Below, piece by piece: positions 1 through 8,487 of a DNA stretch of 37,152 nt. Source of the stretch: Acidobacteriota bacterium. Its GTDB lineage: Bacteria; Acidobacteriota; UBA6911; JACQTF01. The DNA lies in assembly GCA_016210925.1 (NCBI GenBank), contig JACQTF010000055.1, forward strand, positions 1-37,152. Reading direction: 5' to 3'. The notes beneath the pieces were generated by a model that saw only the letters and a program-made list of their open reading frames with translations, did no database searches and had not been told where the DNA came from. The position numbers and the translations under genes were made by a program. Position 1 is the first letter of the stretch, and each line of letters begins with the position of its first letter.

Positions 1-645
1 GTGGGGGTGCTGGGGATCATTTTGGGGGGGTGGGCTTCCAACAGCAAGTATCCACTCATGGGAGCACTCCGGTCGGCGGCCCAGATGGTCAGTTACGAGG
101 TGGCCCTGGGGTTTTCCATCATCGCTGTGCTGCTCATCGCTCGGAGCCTGAGCCTCGTCGAGATCGTTAAGGCCCAACAAAGCATGGGCTGGTGGTTCTT
201 TTTCCTTCAGCCGGTGGCGTTTTTCCTTTACCTGTGGTGCGGCATCGCGGAGACCAACCGGCTCCCGTTTGACCTTCCGGAAGCAGAGTCGGAGCTGGTT
301 GCGGGCTTTCACACGGAGTACAGCGGGTTCCGATTCGCCATTTATTTTTTGGCAGAATATGCCAATATGATCACGATTTCCGCCATTGCAGTCACGTTAT
401 TCTGGGGAGGCTGGCTGCGACCGTTTCCCAACTGGCAGGCGCTGAAGTTTCTGGACGTGATTCCACCGGTGATTTGGTTTACACTAAAGGTGATGGCGTT
501 TTTGTACCTGTACGTGTGGATCCGGGGCACCTTCCCGCGGTACAGGTTCGACCAGCTCATGCACCTGGGGTGGAAGGTGTACCTCCCCGTGGCGATGGCC
601 AACGTGATCGTGACGGGAGCTGTTTTGTTGTTCTTTTACCCATGA
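1..645 (+). CDS. nuoH: NADH-quinone oxidoreductase subunit H (5' end outside window)
   Basis: Membrane protein with the NuoH signature [26 protein letters not shown]...FFLAEYANM; followed by nuoI. Confidence 0.95.
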   Translation: MGVLGIILGGWASNSKYPLMGALRSAAQMVSYEVALGFSIIAVLLIARSLSLVEIVKAQQSMGWWFFFLQPVAFFLYLWCGIAETNRLPFDLPEAESELVAGFHTEYSGFRFAIYFLAEYANMITISAIAVTLFWGGWLRPFPNWQALKFLDVIPPVIWFTLKVMAFLYLYVWIRGTFPRYRFDQLMHLGWKVYLPVAMANVIVTGAVLLFFYP

Positions 646-709
646 CGCAGGAGGACCTCGCATCGCTGGTCCCCCGGTTGTTGAGGGGGGCTGGGATCTT
701 GAGGAATTC

Positions 710-1168
710 ATGAAGAAAGTCATCGAACTGCTGAAAAAGATTATCCTCGTGGATCTGCTCCGGGGGCTCTGGATCACGGGCAAATACACGGTGGCGCCCG
801 TTTACACGGAGCAGTATCCCAAGGAGCGGCCCGACGTGGCCCCGCGGTACCGGGGCGCCCCCAAGATGATGGTGGACGATCAAGGCAAGACCACCTGCAT
901 CGCTTGCGACCTGTGCGCCGTCGTGTGCCCGGAGGACTGCATCATCGTCATGAGCACCCGGGATCCGGAGAGCCGGAAGAAGTTACTCACCGACTATATC
1001 TTCGACATGTCCCGCTGCTTGTTCTGCGGCTACTGCGAGGAGGTCTGTCCGACGGATGCAATTCAACTGACCCAGGACTTCGAGACGGCCTGCTATACCC
1101 GGGACGAGATGGTGCTCGATCTGAAGCAACTGGAGGAGGGCATCCACCCAGTTCAGTACACCAGATAA
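710..1168 (+). CDS. nuoI: NADH-quinone oxidoreductase subunit I, 2x[4Fe-4S]
   Basis: Two ferredoxin motifs CIACDLCAVVCP and CLFCGYCEEVCP; operon position. Confidence 0.96.
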   Translation: MKKVIELLKKIILVDLLRGLWITGKYTVAPVYTEQYPKERPDVAPRYRGAPKMMVDDQGKTTCIACDLCAVVCPEDCIIVMSTRDPESRKKLLTDYIFDMSRCLFCGYCEEVCPTDAIQLTQDFETACYTRDEMVLDLKQLEEGIHPVQYTR

Positions 1169-1285
1169 GCCCTTCCTGGGCGAAGCAAAGGCTTCGCCCC
1201 TACAGAGGAGATCCGTAGGGGCGGGGCCCCAAGTATTACCTTTTCTTTCTTTGGCGCACGGCGCATGCCGTGCGCTCAGCACTCT

Positions 1286-1792
1286 ATGGAACAATTGATC
1301 TTCTACTCGCTGGCTGGCGCCACCGTCCTGTTCGGCATGCTGGTGGTGATTGCCCGGAATCCTGTCCACAGCGCGATTTTTCTCATCGGCGCCCTCATGT
1401 GCATCGCCGGCCTGTACCTGCAGATGGGGGCGGAGTTCGTGGGCGGCGTGCAGATTCTGGTTTACGTGGGCGGCGTGATGGTCCTGTTCCTCTTCGTGAT
1501 CATGTTGGTCAACGTCCGGACCGCGGAACGGGTACGCCAGCTGAGCCCCGAGTGGAAGACTGCCCTGTTGTTGGCGGGCGCCCTCTCGGTGGAACTGGTC
1601 TACCTGGTCTTGAAAGGCCCCGGCGTCTTCGCGACCGCAGCCCCGGAGGCGATCCCCGCCCTGCAGGGCAACACCCAAAACGTCGGGGCGGCGCTGTACA
1701 CCAAGTACCTGCTTCCCTTCGAGATTGCCTCGGTGCTGCTGCTGGTGGCCATGATCGGAGCCGTGGCGCTGGCCAGGAGTAGGATGGATTGA
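1286..1792 (+). CDS. nuoJ: NADH-quinone oxidoreductase subunit J
   Basis: [34 protein letters not shown]...[22 protein letters not shown], typical NuoJ. Confidence 0.94.
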   Translation: MEQLIFYSLAGATVLFGMLVVIARNPVHSAIFLIGALMCIAGLYLQMGAEFVGGVQILVYVGGVMVLFLFVIMLVNVRTAERVRQLSPEWKTALLLAGALSVELVYLVLKGPGVFATAAPEAIPALQGNTQNVGAALYTKYLLPFEIASVLLLVAMIGAVALARSRMD

Positions 1793-1802
1793 CCCCCGAT
1801 TC

Positions 1803-2111
1803 ATGTCTATGATTCCCGCTTCCCACTACTTGATCCTCAGCGCCTTGCTGGTGACCATCGGGGTCATCGGGGTGCTCACCCGGCGCAACATTCTGATCAT
1901 TTTCATGTCCATCGAGCTGATCCTCAATGCCGCCAACATCAACCTGATTGCCTTCTCCCGGCAGTTGCAGGACGTCATCGGGCAGGTGTTTGCCGTTTTC
2001 GTGATCACCGTGGCGGCAGCGGAGGCGGCCATCGGCCTGGGCATCGTTATCGCCCTCTTTCGAAACCGGGAGACCATCAACGCAGACGAGATTGATCTGC
2101 TCAAAGGATAA
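1803..2111 (+). CDS. nuoK: NADH-quinone oxidoreductase subunit K
   Basis: 100-aa protein, [17 protein letters not shown]...[18 protein letters not shown] motif. Confidence 0.95.
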   Translation: MSMIPASHYLILSALLVTIGVIGVLTRRNILIIFMSIELILNAANINLIAFSRQLQDVIGQVFAVFVITVAAAEAAIGLGIVIALFRNRETINADEIDLLKG

Positions 2112-2191
2112 CTCCAGGAAGGCTGGAAGATTGGAAGGCTGGAAGGATGAAAAACCACTCTTCCACTCTTCCACTCTTCCACTCTTCCAGA
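2112..2191 (+). repeat. Octamer-based inverted repeat between nuoK and nuoL
   Basis: Left arm of 8-nt units (cAGGAAGG cTGGAAGA tTGGAAGG cTGGAAGG), right arm (ACTCTTCC)x4; arms complementary. Confidence 0.85.
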
Positions 2192-2198
2192 TTGTGAC

Positions 2199-4262
2199 AT
2201 GGCTGACTATTTCTGGTTGATTCCCCTCTTTCCTGCAGCCGGCTTCGCCCTGGTGGGGCTGCTGGGCCTTTACAGCAACTGGGCCCTCCGGCACAAGCTC
2301 AACAAACGCTTCGTCCACTGGGTGGCGGTAGGGGTCATCGCCGTGTCCTTCTTCCTGTCCTGTGGCGCCGTCATTGACCTCTACGCGGCGCGCCACCAGG
2401 AGTCTCTGGAGAAAGTGTTGTTTGTGTGGATCCCGGCCGGGAATTTGCCCGCGGCCGGGGGCCTGGCGCGGGTGCAGGCGGAATGGGGCTATCTCCTCGA
2501 TCCTCTGTCGGCGGTCATGATCCTGGTGGTCACCGGCGTGGGGTTGCTGATCCATATCTATTCCACCGGTTACATGTGGGAGGACGACGGTTACTACCGC
2601 TTCTTCGCGTACATGAACCTGTTCATGTTCATGATGCTGACCCTGGTACTGGCCAACAACTACCTGTTCATGTTCATGGGCTGGGAAGGGGTGGGTCTCT
2701 GCTCGTATCTCCTGATCGGATACTATTTTGACCGGAAGAGCGCAGGCGATGCCGGCAAAAAAGCTTTCGTCGTGAATCGGGTGGGGGATGCAGGCTTCCT
2801 GGTGGGCCTGATGCTCCTGTTCGTGACCTTCGGAAGCTTTCAATACCGGGACGTCTTCTCAGCGGTCGCGGGCTTCGCTCCCGAGACTGCGGCACTGGGC
2901 GTCCTGTCCCTCATCTGCATCGGCCTGTTTATCGGGGCCACCGGCAAGAGCGCTCAGATCCCGTTGTACACCTGGTTGCCGGACGCCATGGAGGGTCCCA
3001 CGCCGGTCAGCGCCTTGATCCACGCCGCCACCATGGTCACGGCGGGCGTCTACATGGTCGTCCGCAGCAGCCCCTTGTTCGGCCGGGCGCCGAAGGTCAT
3101 GTTCGTCGTTGCAGTGGTCGGGGCGGTCACGGCCCTGTTCGCTGCCACCATTGCCCTGGTGCAGCGGGACATCAAGCGGATCCTGGCTTATTCCACGGTC
3201 AGCCAGCTCGGCTACATGTTCGCCGCGGCCGGGCTGGGTGCCTTCGTAGCCGCTATTTTCCACCTGATGACTCACGCTTTCTTCAAGGCCCTCCTGTTTC
3301 TCGGGGCGGGAAGCGTCTACCACTCCACGCACGAATTGGACGTGATGAAGATGGGCGGGTTGAAGAAGCACATGCCGACCACCTATTGGACGATGCTGGT
3401 GGCCACTCTGGCCATCTCAGGAGCGCCGCTCCTTTCTGGCTTCTTCAGCAAGGATGAGATCCTGTGGCAGGCGTGGAACGTCCACAAGGGGATCTGGCTG
3501 GTGGCCTGGGTGGCAGCCGGTCTCACGGCTTTCTACATGTTCCGCCTGCTCTTTCTGACCTTCCATGGGAAGGAGCGGTTCGACACCCACCACCCTCCTC
3601 ACGAATCGCCGAAAAAGATGACGGTTCCGCTGGTCATCCTCGCGATCCTTGCCGTCATCGGCGGGTACGTGGGACTGCCGGCCATGATCGGGCATCTGAT
3701 CGGTGTGCCCAACCACTTCGAGCATTTCCTGCAGCCCGCGGTGCAGGCACCCGAGGGGGTCGAGCACGCCATCGGCGAATCGGCTTTTCAAGAGTGGATC
3801 GTGACCGTGCTTTCGATCCTGATGGCAGCGGCCGGCTTCTCCGTGGCCTATCTTTTCTATCTGAAGCGGCAGGAACTTGCCGATCGGGCGGCCAAGGCGG
3901 CGCAGTGGGCCCACACCCTGCTGTACCGCAAGTACTACGTGGACGAGCTCTACGACGCCCTGTTTGTGAACCGGGCCAAGGACCTGGGAAACGGTTTCTG
4001 GGCTTTTGACCGCAAGGTGGTGGATGGGCTGGGGGTGGATGGGTCCGGACGTTTGACGCTCTGGTCCGCCACCCTGTCGGGCCTCTTCGATTTGCGCGTC
4101 GTGGATGGGATCGTGAACCTGGTGGGTCGAACGACGGATGCAGGAAGCCGGGCGATGCGCCGGCTGCAGACCGGCCTGGTCCAGCGCTACGCACTGGTAA
4201 TGATCGTGGGGGTCTTCGCGTTTCTGAGCCTGTATCTTTGGTTGTTCCGCGCAGCACCGTGA
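2199..4262 (+). CDS. nuoL: NADH-quinone oxidoreductase subunit L
   Basis: GWEGVGLCSYLLIGYYF...KKAFVVNRVGD...PLYTWLPDAMEGPTPVSALIHAATMVTAGVYM. Confidence 0.96.
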   Translation: MADYFWLIPLFPAAGFALVGLLGLYSNWALRHKLNKRFVHWVAVGVIAVSFFLSCGAVIDLYAARHQESLEKVLFVWIPAGNLPAAGGLARVQAEWGYLLDPLSAVMILVVTGVGLLIHIYSTGYMWEDDGYYRFFAYMNLFMFMMLTLVLANNYLFMFMGWEGVGLCSYLLIGYYFDRKSAGDAGKKAFVVNRVGDAGFLVGLMLLFVTFGSFQYRDVFSAVAGFAPETAALGVLSLICIGLFIGATGKSAQIPLYTWLPDAMEGPTPVSALIHAATMVTAGVYMVVRSSPLFGRAPKVMFVVAVVGAVTALFAATIALVQRDIKRILAYSTVSQLGYMFAAAGLGAFVAAIFHLMTHAFFKALLFLGAGSVYHSTHELDVMKMGGLKKHMPTTYWTMLVATLAISGAPLLSGFFSKDEILWQAWNVHKGIWLVAWVAAGLTAFYMFRLLFLTFHGKERFDTHHPPHESPKKMTVPLVILAILAVIGGYVGLPAMIGHLIGVPNHFEHFLQPAVQAPEGVEHAIGESAFQEWIVTVLSILMAAAGFSVAYLFYLKRQELADRAAKAAQWAHTLLYRKYYVDELYDALFVNRAKDLGNGFWAFDRKVVDGLGVDGSGRLTLWSATLSGLFDLRVVDGIVNLVGRTTDAGSRAMRRLQTGLVQRYALVMIVGVFAFLSLYLWLFRAAP

Positions 4263-4338
4263 TGGAAGGGGCGGGGTGTCCCGTCCGTCGGGTCTGGGAC
4301 AGCCCGGCCGGAGTGGAAGCTCAAAGGAGCGAGGTCCT

Positions 4339-5922
4339 ATGGAATTTTTCATGAAGAACATCCTGAACATCGTGTGCTACCTGCCACTGGTGGGGATGTT
4401 CGTCCTCCTGTTCCTGCGCAAGGAGAACGCCATTCGCTGGACGGCAAACATCTTCGGGTGGGCCGGATTCCTGGCCTCCCTGCCCCTGATCTTCGCTTAC
4501 AACAATCCGCGCTACCTGGACACCGCCACGGGCATGCGCTACCTGTTCCGCACCGATTGGATCCCGTCCATCGGCGTACAGTACTACTTCGGCATCGATG
4601 GCATCAGCCTGCTGCTGATCCTGCTGACCACCTTGCTGGGCGCCATCGCCATCATGTCCTCCTGGACAGCCATTACCACCCGGGTGAAGGAGTACTACGC
4701 GTTCCTCCTCCTGATGCAGACGGCCATGCTGGGCGTCTTCATGGCGCTGGATTTCTTCCTCTTCTACATCTTCTGGGAAGTGATGCTGGTGCCGATGTAC
4801 TTCCTGATCGGAATCTGGGGCACCGAGCGGAAGCTTTACTCCGCCATCAAATTCTTCCTGTACACCCTGGCGGGCTCGGTGCTGATGCTGCTGGGCATCC
4901 TGGCGCTGTACTTCCACCACTACAGCCAGACGGGCACCTACACCTTTGAGATCCTGCAATACCATTCCATCTCCCTGCCCATGGAACTGCAACAGTGGAT
5001 CTTCCTGGCGTTCTTCATCGGGTTCGCCATCAAGGTCCCCATGTTCCCGTTCCATACCTGGCTGCCGGACGCCCACACCGACGCCCCCACGGCGGGCTCC
5101 GTGATCCTGGCGGGAGTCCTGCTGAAAATGGGGACGTACGGGTTCGTGCGTCTGAGCCTGCCCATCATGCCGGAGGCCACCAAGTTTTACCTCCCGTACT
5201 TGATGTGGCTCTGCCTGATCGGGATCATCTACGGGGCCCTGGTGGCCATGATGCAAAAGGACTGGAAGCGTCTGGTGGCCTACTCGTCGGTGAGCCACCT
5301 GGGGTTTGCCATGCTAGGGGTCTTTGCTGCCACCCCCGTGGCCATGCAGGGCGGCGTCCTGCAGATGGTCAATCACGGCATCTCCACGGGGGCTCTCTTC
5401 TTGATCGTGGGTATCGTTTACGAGCGGCGCCATACCCGCATGATCGCCCAGTACAGCGGCCTCTCCCACGTCATGCCCCTGTACGCAGCGGTGTTCATGA
5501 TCATGACCCTGTCCTCCATCGGAATGCCGGCCCTGAACGGGTTCATCGGGGAGTTCATGATCCTCCAGGGCACCTTCGCGGTGGACGAACTGCGGGTCTA
5601 TGCCATCGTCGCGGTCTCGGGGATCGTTCTGGGCGCCGCCTACATGCTCTGGCTCTACCAGAGAACCATGTTCGGGAAGGTGGAGCAACCGGAAAACGAA
5701 CGGCTGGCGGACTTGAACTGGCGGGAGGTCTTCACCTTCGTCCCGCTCATCATCCTGGCCTTCTGGATTGGCTTGTATCCGGCCACCTTCCTCCGATACC
5801 TGGACGAACCGGTCAACAAGGTGGTGGAACGGGTCCGTGGGCCCGAATTCTTTCGCCAGGCGGAGAAAGGCGTCCTTGCAAGAACTCCCTCCAATCCGGC
5901 CATGGCCGTACCATCCAGGTAA
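4339..5922 (+). CDS. nuoM: NADH-quinone oxidoreductase subunit M
   Basis: FWEVMLVPMYFLIGIWG; IKVPMFPFHTWLPDAHTDAPTAGSVILAGVLLKMGTYG. Confidence 0.95.
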   Translation: MEFFMKNILNIVCYLPLVGMFVLLFLRKENAIRWTANIFGWAGFLASLPLIFAYNNPRYLDTATGMRYLFRTDWIPSIGVQYYFGIDGISLLLILLTTLLGAIAIMSSWTAITTRVKEYYAFLLLMQTAMLGVFMALDFFLFYIFWEVMLVPMYFLIGIWGTERKLYSAIKFFLYTLAGSVLMLLGILALYFHHYSQTGTYTFEILQYHSISLPMELQQWIFLAFFIGFAIKVPMFPFHTWLPDAHTDAPTAGSVILAGVLLKMGTYGFVRLSLPIMPEATKFYLPYLMWLCLIGIIYGALVAMMQKDWKRLVAYSSVSHLGFAMLGVFAATPVAMQGGVLQMVNHGISTGALFLIVGIVYERRHTRMIAQYSGLSHVMPLYAAVFMIMTLSSIGMPALNGFIGEFMILQGTFAVDELRVYAIVAVSGIVLGAAYMLWLYQRTMFGKVEQPENERLADLNWREVFTFVPLIILAFWIGLYPATFLRYLDEPVNKVVERVRGPEFFRQAEKGVLARTPSNPAMAVPSR

Positions 5923-6007
5923 CGGTCAATGGTGAACGGTAGTCCACTGTTACTGGTTGAACGATTGGTTTCGACCATTGACCCTTGACCAATGACCTTT
6001 GACCATT
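5921..6007 (+). repeat. Heptamer-based inverted repeat between nuoM and nuoN
   Basis: Five contiguous 7-mers GACCATT GACCCTT GACCAAT GACCTTT GACCATT (5973-6007); opposing AACGGTC AATGGTG AACGGTA at 5921-5941. Confidence 0.85.
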
Positions 6008-6028
6008 ACGTTTGAGGGAAATGAGCTG

Positions 6029-7534
6029 ATGGAAAACCTGATGGGTTTCACCAGCACGGCGGAGGTGCTGAGGTACCTGCGGCAAAATAGCGCTGCCATC
6101 GGGCCCGAGATCATCCTGACCATTTGGGCTGTGGGAGTCCTGATCGTGGACCTGGTGAACCCGTTGAACAAGCGCTTCTGGCTGGGGCTGTTCTCCCTGC
6201 TGGGGATTGGCTTCGCCGGCTTTAACCTGTACCGGCTCCACGGCATCGAGGGCACGGCGTTCAGTCAAATGGTCGTCCTGGACCCCTTCGCCTGGTTCTT
6301 CAAGGTCATCTTTCTGGTCGCCGCCGCCCTGGTGGTCCTGATCTCGTTGAAATACTTGGACATCGAGGAGGCCCAGCACGGGGAGTACTATGCCCTGATC
6401 CTGTTCGCTACCATCGGCATGATGTTCCTGGCCTCGGGCATCGACCTGATCATGATCTTCGTGGGCCTGGAACTGATGGCCATCTGCGAGTACGTGCTGA
6501 CCGGTTACCTGAAGTTCCGTCCGCGCTCCGCCGAGGCGGCCATGAAGTTTTTTCTCCTGGGGGCGTTCTCCACGGGGATCCTGCTGTATGGGATGTCACT
6601 GCTCTATGGCCTGAGCGGCACCACGAGCCTGCAGGGGATCTCCGATGCTCTCTCGGGGGTCTCCTCCAACCAGCCGGCCCTGTTGCTGGCCACGATCCTG
6701 CTGGTCGCGGGCCTGGGTTTCAAGGTCGCCGCCGTGCCTTTTCACATGTGGGCGCCCGACACGTTCGAGGGGGCCCCCACCACCATCACCGCCTTTATCT
6801 CCGTGGGCCCGAAGGTAGCCGGCATCGCCGTCCTGCTCCGCATCTTTGTCCAGTCCATGGAGACGGTGCGGAGCGACTACACCGTCCTGGTGGCCTTGAT
6901 CGCCATCTTAACCATGGTGTGGGGCAACGTGGCGGCTGTCACCCAGAACAATGTCAAGCGCCTGCTGGCCTACTCCAGCATTTCCCACATCGGATACGTG
7001 CTGGTGGGCGTGGTCGCCGGTCCCGAGAGCAACGGGGTCTTCGCGGCGTCCTATTATCTTTTCGCCTACGCGTTCATGAACCTGGGCACGTTCGCCATCG
7101 TGGTCTTGATGCGGCGCCAGGAGATCCAAGGGGAGGAGGTGAACGACTTCAACGGGCTTTTCTTCAAGAGTCCCGGCGTCGCTCTCCTGATGCTGATCTT
7201 CCTGGCGGCTCTGGCGGGCATTCCTCCCACGGCGGGGTTCGTAGCCAAGTTCTTCATCTTCTCCGCCGTCATCGATGCATACTTCCGCACCACGGACTCG
7301 CTGATGGCCGTGCTGGCGGTGATCGCAGGCCTCACCACCATCATCGCCTTGTTCTATTACTGGCGCATCGTCAAGGCGATGTTCCTCACCGAGGCTACCG
7401 ACCAGGTGCAGACGCGCCTCACGCCCGCCATGACCGCAGCCCTGGTGGTGACCCTGGTGTTTACCATCCTGGTGGGCATCTATCCTGGCCCCTTTGTGGA
7501 GCTGGCCCGGGCGGCGGCTGCCCCTCTTCAGTAA
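6029..7534 (+). CDS. nuoN: NADH-quinone oxidoreductase subunit N
   Basis: FHMWAPDTFEGAPTTITAFISVGPKVAG...NVKRLLAYSSISHIGYVLVG; NuoN hallmarks. Confidence 0.94.
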   Translation: MENLMGFTSTAEVLRYLRQNSAAIGPEIILTIWAVGVLIVDLVNPLNKRFWLGLFSLLGIGFAGFNLYRLHGIEGTAFSQMVVLDPFAWFFKVIFLVAAALVVLISLKYLDIEEAQHGEYYALILFATIGMMFLASGIDLIMIFVGLELMAICEYVLTGYLKFRPRSAEAAMKFFLLGAFSTGILLYGMSLLYGLSGTTSLQGISDALSGVSSNQPALLLATILLVAGLGFKVAAVPFHMWAPDTFEGAPTTITAFISVGPKVAGIAVLLRIFVQSMETVRSDYTVLVALIAILTMVWGNVAAVTQNNVKRLLAYSSISHIGYVLVGVVAGPESNGVFAASYYLFAYAFMNLGTFAIVVLMRRQEIQGEEVNDFNGLFFKSPGVALLMLIFLAALAGIPPTAGFVAKFFIFSAVIDAYFRTTDSLMAVLAVIAGLTTIIALFYYWRIVKAMFLTEATDQVQTRLTPAMTAALVVTLVFTILVGIYPGPFVELARAAAAPLQ

Positions 7535-7638
7535 GCCCCGCACCTATTCGCATCATGGTTGTCAAGAAGGCGGGAAGCTCATACGAGCCGAGGCTGATGA
7601 TTCACGGGTTACTTAGTCTGCGCGAATAGGTGCGGGGC
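7535..7638 (+). repeat. Inverted-repeat element, family CCCCGCACCTA/TAGGTGCGGGG, copy A
   Basis: Perfect 17-bp arms GCCCCGCACCTATTCGC (7535-7551) and GCGAATAGGTGCGGGGC (7622-7638). Confidence 0.9.
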
Positions 7639-7848
7639 ATGACGAAGCGGAACGTTTACAAGATCATCTCGGATCTCTCCGCCATCATCTTTTTGATTCC
7701 CACCAACATGGCGGCCGGCGGCTTGCTGGGATACTACGTGATCGATCCCTGGCTCGGGACCTATCCCTGGTTCACACTGCTGTTCGTCCTCATCGGCGGA
7801 GGCGCAGGCCTCTACCAGACCTACCAGCTTGTGAGCAGACAGCGATGA
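7639..7848 (+). CDS. AtpZ/AtpI-family small membrane protein
   Basis: MTKRNVYKIISDLSAIIFLIPTNMAAGGLLGYYVIDPWLGTYPWFTLLFVLIGGGAGLYQTY; two TM helices, upstream of atpI. Confidence 0.75.
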   Translation: MTKRNVYKIISDLSAIIFLIPTNMAAGGLLGYYVIDPWLGTYPWFTLLFVLIGGGAGLYQTYQLVSRQR

Positions 7849-7905
7849 CCTCGCACCTACCCTCTTCTCCGCAACTTTCCCGCAATTTGTTTAGTAGGTG
7901 CGGGG
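7849..7905 (+). repeat. Inverted-repeat element, same family, copy B
   Basis: CCTCGCACCTAC (7849-7860) and GTAGGTGCGGGG (7894-7905), 11/12 complementary. Confidence 0.85.
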
Positions 7906-7963
7906 TGACGCCACCGGGACTCGTGCCGTTCCAACTTAATCATCACGCTCCTCGGCACAGGAG

Positions 7964-8401
7964 ATGAAACAGATGTTTCACGGCAATGAGCCTCGCCACA
8001 AAGAGCCCCAAGAAGTTGGAACGGCGCTCGCTCCCCTGGAGAGGCGGATCCTCCGAAATGGCTTGGCCGCGGCCGTTCTGCTGGCGCTGCTGGGACTCTG
8101 GAAATTCGGCCCCTGGATTGCCGCCTGCCTCCTGCTGGGGGTCGGTCTGGCCACCTTGAACTTTTTCTGGCTCAAGCAGGGTGTGGACCTGATGCTGAAG
8201 CGGGGGACAGACGGCGCAGTCCGGTGGGCAATCATCAAGTTCGTAGCTCGGTTGTCATTGATTTTGGTAGTGCTGTTTGCTACGATTAAAATTTCTGTTC
8301 TGAGCATGATGGCCACCCTGGTGGGGCTGGCGGTCTTCCTGCTCGGGGCGGTGATCGAGGCGTTCCGCTCGGCTTTCAGCCGAGCAAACCTAAAACTCTA
8401 A
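7964..8401 (+). CDS. atpI: ATP synthase subunit I-like protein
   Basis: Small 4-TM protein (LATLNFFWLKQGVDLML...) directly upstream of atpB. Confidence 0.75.
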   Translation: MKQMFHGNEPRHKEPQEVGTALAPLERRILRNGLAAAVLLALLGLWKFGPWIAACLLLGVGLATLNFFWLKQGVDLMLKRGTDGAVRWAIIKFVARLSLILVVLFATIKISVLSMMATLVGLAVFLLGAVIEAFRSAFSRANLKL

Positions 8402-8480
8402 AACCTGAAACCTGAAACCAAGAGACCCCGGTTTGGAGGTCTTAAGTTTTAGGTTTCAGGTTTCGGAGTTTCAGGTTTGA
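8386..8480 (+). repeat. Heptamer-based inverted repeat between atpI and atpB
   Basis: AAACCTA AAACTCTA AAACCTG AAACCTG AAACC ... TTAGGTTT CAGGTTT CGGAGTTT CAGGTTT; left arm overlaps the last atpI codons. Confidence 0.85.
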
Positions 8481-8487
8481 TACCGAG

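Noticed and set aside
2112-2191. Octamer/heptamer repeat arrays as CRISPR
   Set aside because: Units are 7-8 nt with no spacers and palindromic layout; no cas genes in the window
1509-2843. Long minus-strand ORF (444 aa) opposite nuoJ/K/L; similarly 30050-31510 + and 30993-33023 + opposite nuoM2/L2
   Set aside because: Shadow ORFs from high-GC codon structure; His/Gln/Glu-rich composition mirrors membrane-protein codons and the real genes on the other strand have clear family motifs
7535-7638. GCACCTA-family inverted repeat as an intrinsic terminator
   Set aside because: Long loop, no T-tract after the stem, located inside a co-directional operon
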